Part shown: in pieces, positions 15,178-16,938 of the stretch | Layout of the letters: the number at the start of each line of letters is the position of its first letter | How positions within the stretch are numbered: the stretch's first letter is position 1 | Source: Cymbomonas tetramitiformis | Lineage: Eukaryota; Chlorophyta; Pyramimonadophyceae; Pyramimonadales; Pyramimonadaceae | Length of the DNA stretch: 16,938 nt | Assembly: GCA_001247695.2 (NCBI GenBank) | Contig: LGRX02027747.1 | Span: forward strand, 1-16,938 | Reading direction: 5' to 3' | The notes under the pieces: generated by a model | What the model was told of the DNA's origin: nothing | The model's input: only the letters and a program-made list of their open reading frames with translations | The model's database searches: none | Translations under genes and position numbers: made by a program

Positions 15178-16179
15178 TCAATGAATGCCTTGGATCTCAC
15201 GCAGCAGGTGCACCGCATGGTAGAGGTTGTCGCCTGTGTCTTTACTCTTTGTTTCAACGAATAATGCCTTCGTTCCGATGAGCGCGCATGGCAGTAGCAG
15301 CTCTACGTAATCATTTCTGGCGAGCACAGCGATTCCTTGGTTCTCCATATATGCATCTTCTACCTGACGGTACGCTTGCAAACTGGCCAAACGGCACACC
15401 GTATGCTGGCTCTCGGTGTCTATCACCAGGTAGTATGCAAGGACCTTCGCATATGGGAATTCTGATAGGGAGTCCAGACCAGTCGGGAGCAAGTTCCCGA
15501 AGCCAGTGTCCGAGATGGAAACGTGGTAGGAGACTCGCTTCTCCGCCCTCGTGTACAAGGAAGACGCGAATTCCTCCAGATTCAGGGACATCCTCAAGTA
15601 CACAATGATATCGCACGTGCATAATGCCTGTGCGCCCTGCTGCCGGGGGTGCAGCATGCCAACCAAATAATGCAGTTGTGCTAAGCAGCTTGCGAGGACG
15701 GGTGCGTCGTGAGCTACGCGCCTGCCGGTACCCATGAAATAGCAAGGAGATGTCTTAGCCTCCGCGGCTGGGTCCACAAGCCCAACCGAGACCGCTGCTT
15801 GGCCGGGGTAAAGCTCGTTGGCTAACTCCGGTAGGGAGCGCATTGTTGGATGCAAGCTTACATATGCATCCAGGGCGAGCTTCTCGCACGTCCCATTCAT
15901 GATGGCCTCCACAGGCTTGTTCTTGACGTGAGAGTCTTTCACGATTTCTTTCGCCCGCTGAATACCTCGTTCCACCCAGAACTCCATGGCCGCACCCACA
16001 TCCCCTAGATAGTATTCTTGCCGGAACAGGTGCACCACCGCCAGACGCATGTTGAATGTAAGCATCTTCGCCGGGCCCTTATCTTCCATGATCGCGGCGT
16101 GCTCCCACAAATGCTCCTTTGCCACCTCCCGCGCCCGCCGTACCTCCGTCTCCGTGAGGGGGCTATCTGCTGTTACCAT
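15178..16179 (-). CDS. Unrecognised 333-aa protein, possible nuclease-like C-terminus
   Basis: The ATG at 16179 begins MVTADSPLTETE. The frame is open a few codons further but without an ATG, and a TGA lies at 16219. The N-terminal half is helical (KMLTFNMRLAVVHLFRQEYY and following). The C-terminal 50 residues read ARNDYVELLLP, about 10 residues, then ALFVETKSKD and a final helix. The arrangement Asp290, a loop, hydrophobic strand, Glu309-x-Lys311 is reminiscent of the PD-(D/E)xK nuclease core. This is inference from spacing alone, as no family-specific signature is recognised. The gene is divergent from the forward gene at 16246, with only 66 bp between the start codons. No intron is needed. 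Confidence 0.55.
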   Translation of the reverse strand: MVTADSPLTETEVRRAREVAKEHLWEHAAIMEDKGPAKMLTFNMRLAVVHLFRQEYYLGDVGAAMEFWVERGIQRAKEIVKDSHVKNKPVEAIMNGTCEKLALDAYVSLHPTMRSLPELANELYPGQAAVSVGLVDPAAEAKTSPCYFMGTGRRVAHDAPVLASCLAQLHYLVGMLHPRQQGAQALCTCDIIVYLRMSLNLEEFASSLYTRAEKRVSYHVSISDTGFGNLLPTGLDSLSEFPYAKVLAYYLVIDTESQHTVCRLASLQAYRQVEDAYMENQGIAVLARNDYVELLLPCALIGTKALFVETKSKDTGDNLYHAVHLLREIQGIH

Positions 16180-16245
16180 CCCTCGCGTGTAATGCAACAC
16201 CGCCCGCCGCAGGTGTTGTCAGGCAGCCTCCATGACCATGTTCCA

Positions 16246-16938
16246 ATGGACCAGCAGATCGCCAAACACCAAGGTGAGTAGTATACCACGAAATTCAGGA
16301 AATCCTCCATGGTCCACATACCTGCCCCCCAACACCCCTCCCCGGGTACGATTTACACAAACTAACACAACAGCACACGCACTCCCCATAACGACAAACA
16401 CCATTGCGCTTGTTCATGGATAGGTCAGGCACAGCCGCACCCTCACGTACCCTGCACATGTCGCGAGTCATTTCAGATAAGCACAACGTTTGGCGCTCTG
16501 TTTGAGCTAATGCCACGAACGAGTTGCAACCTCACAAAAACTGTCGCCAAAAAGATAGGGTTGCCAAGTGTGCCTCCATCTTTTCTTCTTTTCGATGGAA
16601 GCTTCTCATCGAAAAGCAGAAAAGATGGAGGCACACTTGGCAACCCTATCTTTTTGGCGACAGTTTTCGTCAGGTTGCAACTCGTTCGTGGCATTAGCTC
16701 AAACAGAGCGCCAAACGCTGCTATCATCAGTGCGTTTGAGCCTCTTTCTGAAATAATGAGCAGGGAAGACTGAACGTGTACGCACCCAAGTACTTCACCA
16801 CGCAATGGTACGGGCGGCCTATGTCGTGAGGCGGTTGGATGAGGGCTGCCCGGCTTTGGATCTCATCAACAATCGCTTTCGGCAGAACCAGCCTAGGGTG
16901 CGTGTTGTTGCTCAGCTTGCCAAACCAGAGCTTGAGGC
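16246..16938 (+). CDS. Partial spliced gene running off the window edge
   Basis: Proposed exon 1 is 16246-16273 (MDQQIAKHQ plus one base), ending in a strong donor AAG/GTGAGTA. Proposed exon 2 starts at 16764 after CTGAAATAATGAGCAG. Joining them keeps the frame and opens the reading frame to the last base of the window. Exon 2 content includes RRLDEGCPALDLINNRF, which reads like coding sequence. An internal ATG at 16805 could start an unspliced version. The product family is unknown. The opposite-strand gene begins 66 bp upstream, so the two probably share a bidirectional promoter. Confidence 0.4.
16274..16763 (+). other. Candidate 490-nt intron holding a hairpin element
   Basis: The donor GTGAGTA is near-consensus. 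The acceptor GAGCAG has a moderate pyrimidine tract (CCTCTTTCTG) and a branch-like sequence. The intron contains the long inverted repeat at 16487-16717. The length without the hairpin would be about 260 nt. Confidence 0.4.
16487..16717. mobile_element. 231-bp near-perfect inverted repeat (foldback or MITE-like element)
   Basis: Arms of 111 bp (16487-16597 and 16607-16717) pair with only three mismatches around a 9-nt loop (GAAGCTTCT). Each arm begins CGTTTGGCGCTCTG at its outer end. A further 8-bp inverted pair, ATTTCAGA at 16470-16477 and TCTGAAAT at 16747-16754, may mark an outer boundary. I could not find a clear target-site duplication. It has no own gene; open frames on both strands here are mirror images caused by the palindrome. 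It is likely a non-autonomous foldback transposon or a source of long hairpin RNA. Confidence 0.85.

Noticed and set aside
16473..16805. Mirror-image ORFs of about 87-110 codons on both strands
   Set aside because: They arise because the DNA is a near-perfect palindrome, so both strands read almost the same. No independent protein evidence exists.
1..16938. tRNA, rRNA or CRISPR features
   Set aside because: No cloverleaf-compatible T-arm motif in the right context, no rRNA-like sequence and no regularly spaced direct repeats with unique spacers were seen.

Overview
The window reads as nuclear DNA of a eukaryote, most likely a protist or alga. The support is as follows. Two genes encode MYND zinc fingers and one encodes an OTU-type protease. 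Plausible GT..AG introns are visible (63, 125 and 490 nt). Intergenic spaces are hundreds of bases long, no ribosome-binding sites are seen, and there is a palindrome made of plant-type telomere repeats (TTTAGGG). I cannot name the species. Most genes are intron-poor, base composition is moderate, and several segments are duplicated or derived from mobile elements.

Layout. (1) 1-2821: a retroelement-like region with one long Gag-like reading frame (non-canonical zinc knuckle, hydrophobic segment at each end). A 51-bp direct repeat lies upstream of it and again inside its 3' end. (2) 3067-7371: two units, each a shared leader of about 220 bp followed by an OTU-family gene. The first encodes a 1088-aa protein with a complete-looking OTU domain at its C-terminus. 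The second encodes a short OTU-like protein without an obvious catalytic histidine. (3) 7622-10168: two MYND genes that share their 3' end (last MYND finger plus 3' flank). The second gene has an additional canonical MYND finger. (4) 10241-14396: two large forward reading frames of unknown function with probable splice junctions. (5) 14382-14950: a non-coding stretch dense in short motifs (nine CTTAAG sites, five CACGTG boxes, ATTGG boxes, a telomere-repeat palindrome). (6) 15178-16938: a reverse-strand gene with a possible nuclease-like C-terminus, head-to-head with a forward gene that starts 66 bp away and leaves the window. The probable first intron of that forward gene holds a 231-bp, nearly perfect inverted repeat.

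How the parts may relate. OTU domains act on ubiquitin-like modifiers and MYND fingers bind short peptide motifs in partner proteins. The centre of the window is therefore a forward-strand cluster of four signalling-type genes (OTU, OTU, MYND, MYND). Control regions are shared between the first pair and tail modules between the second pair. This looks like a locus growing by duplication and shuffling of cassettes. That it is one functional system is inference. The best candidates for something undescribed are this cassette cluster, the leader with a conserved reading frame, and the intronic hairpin.
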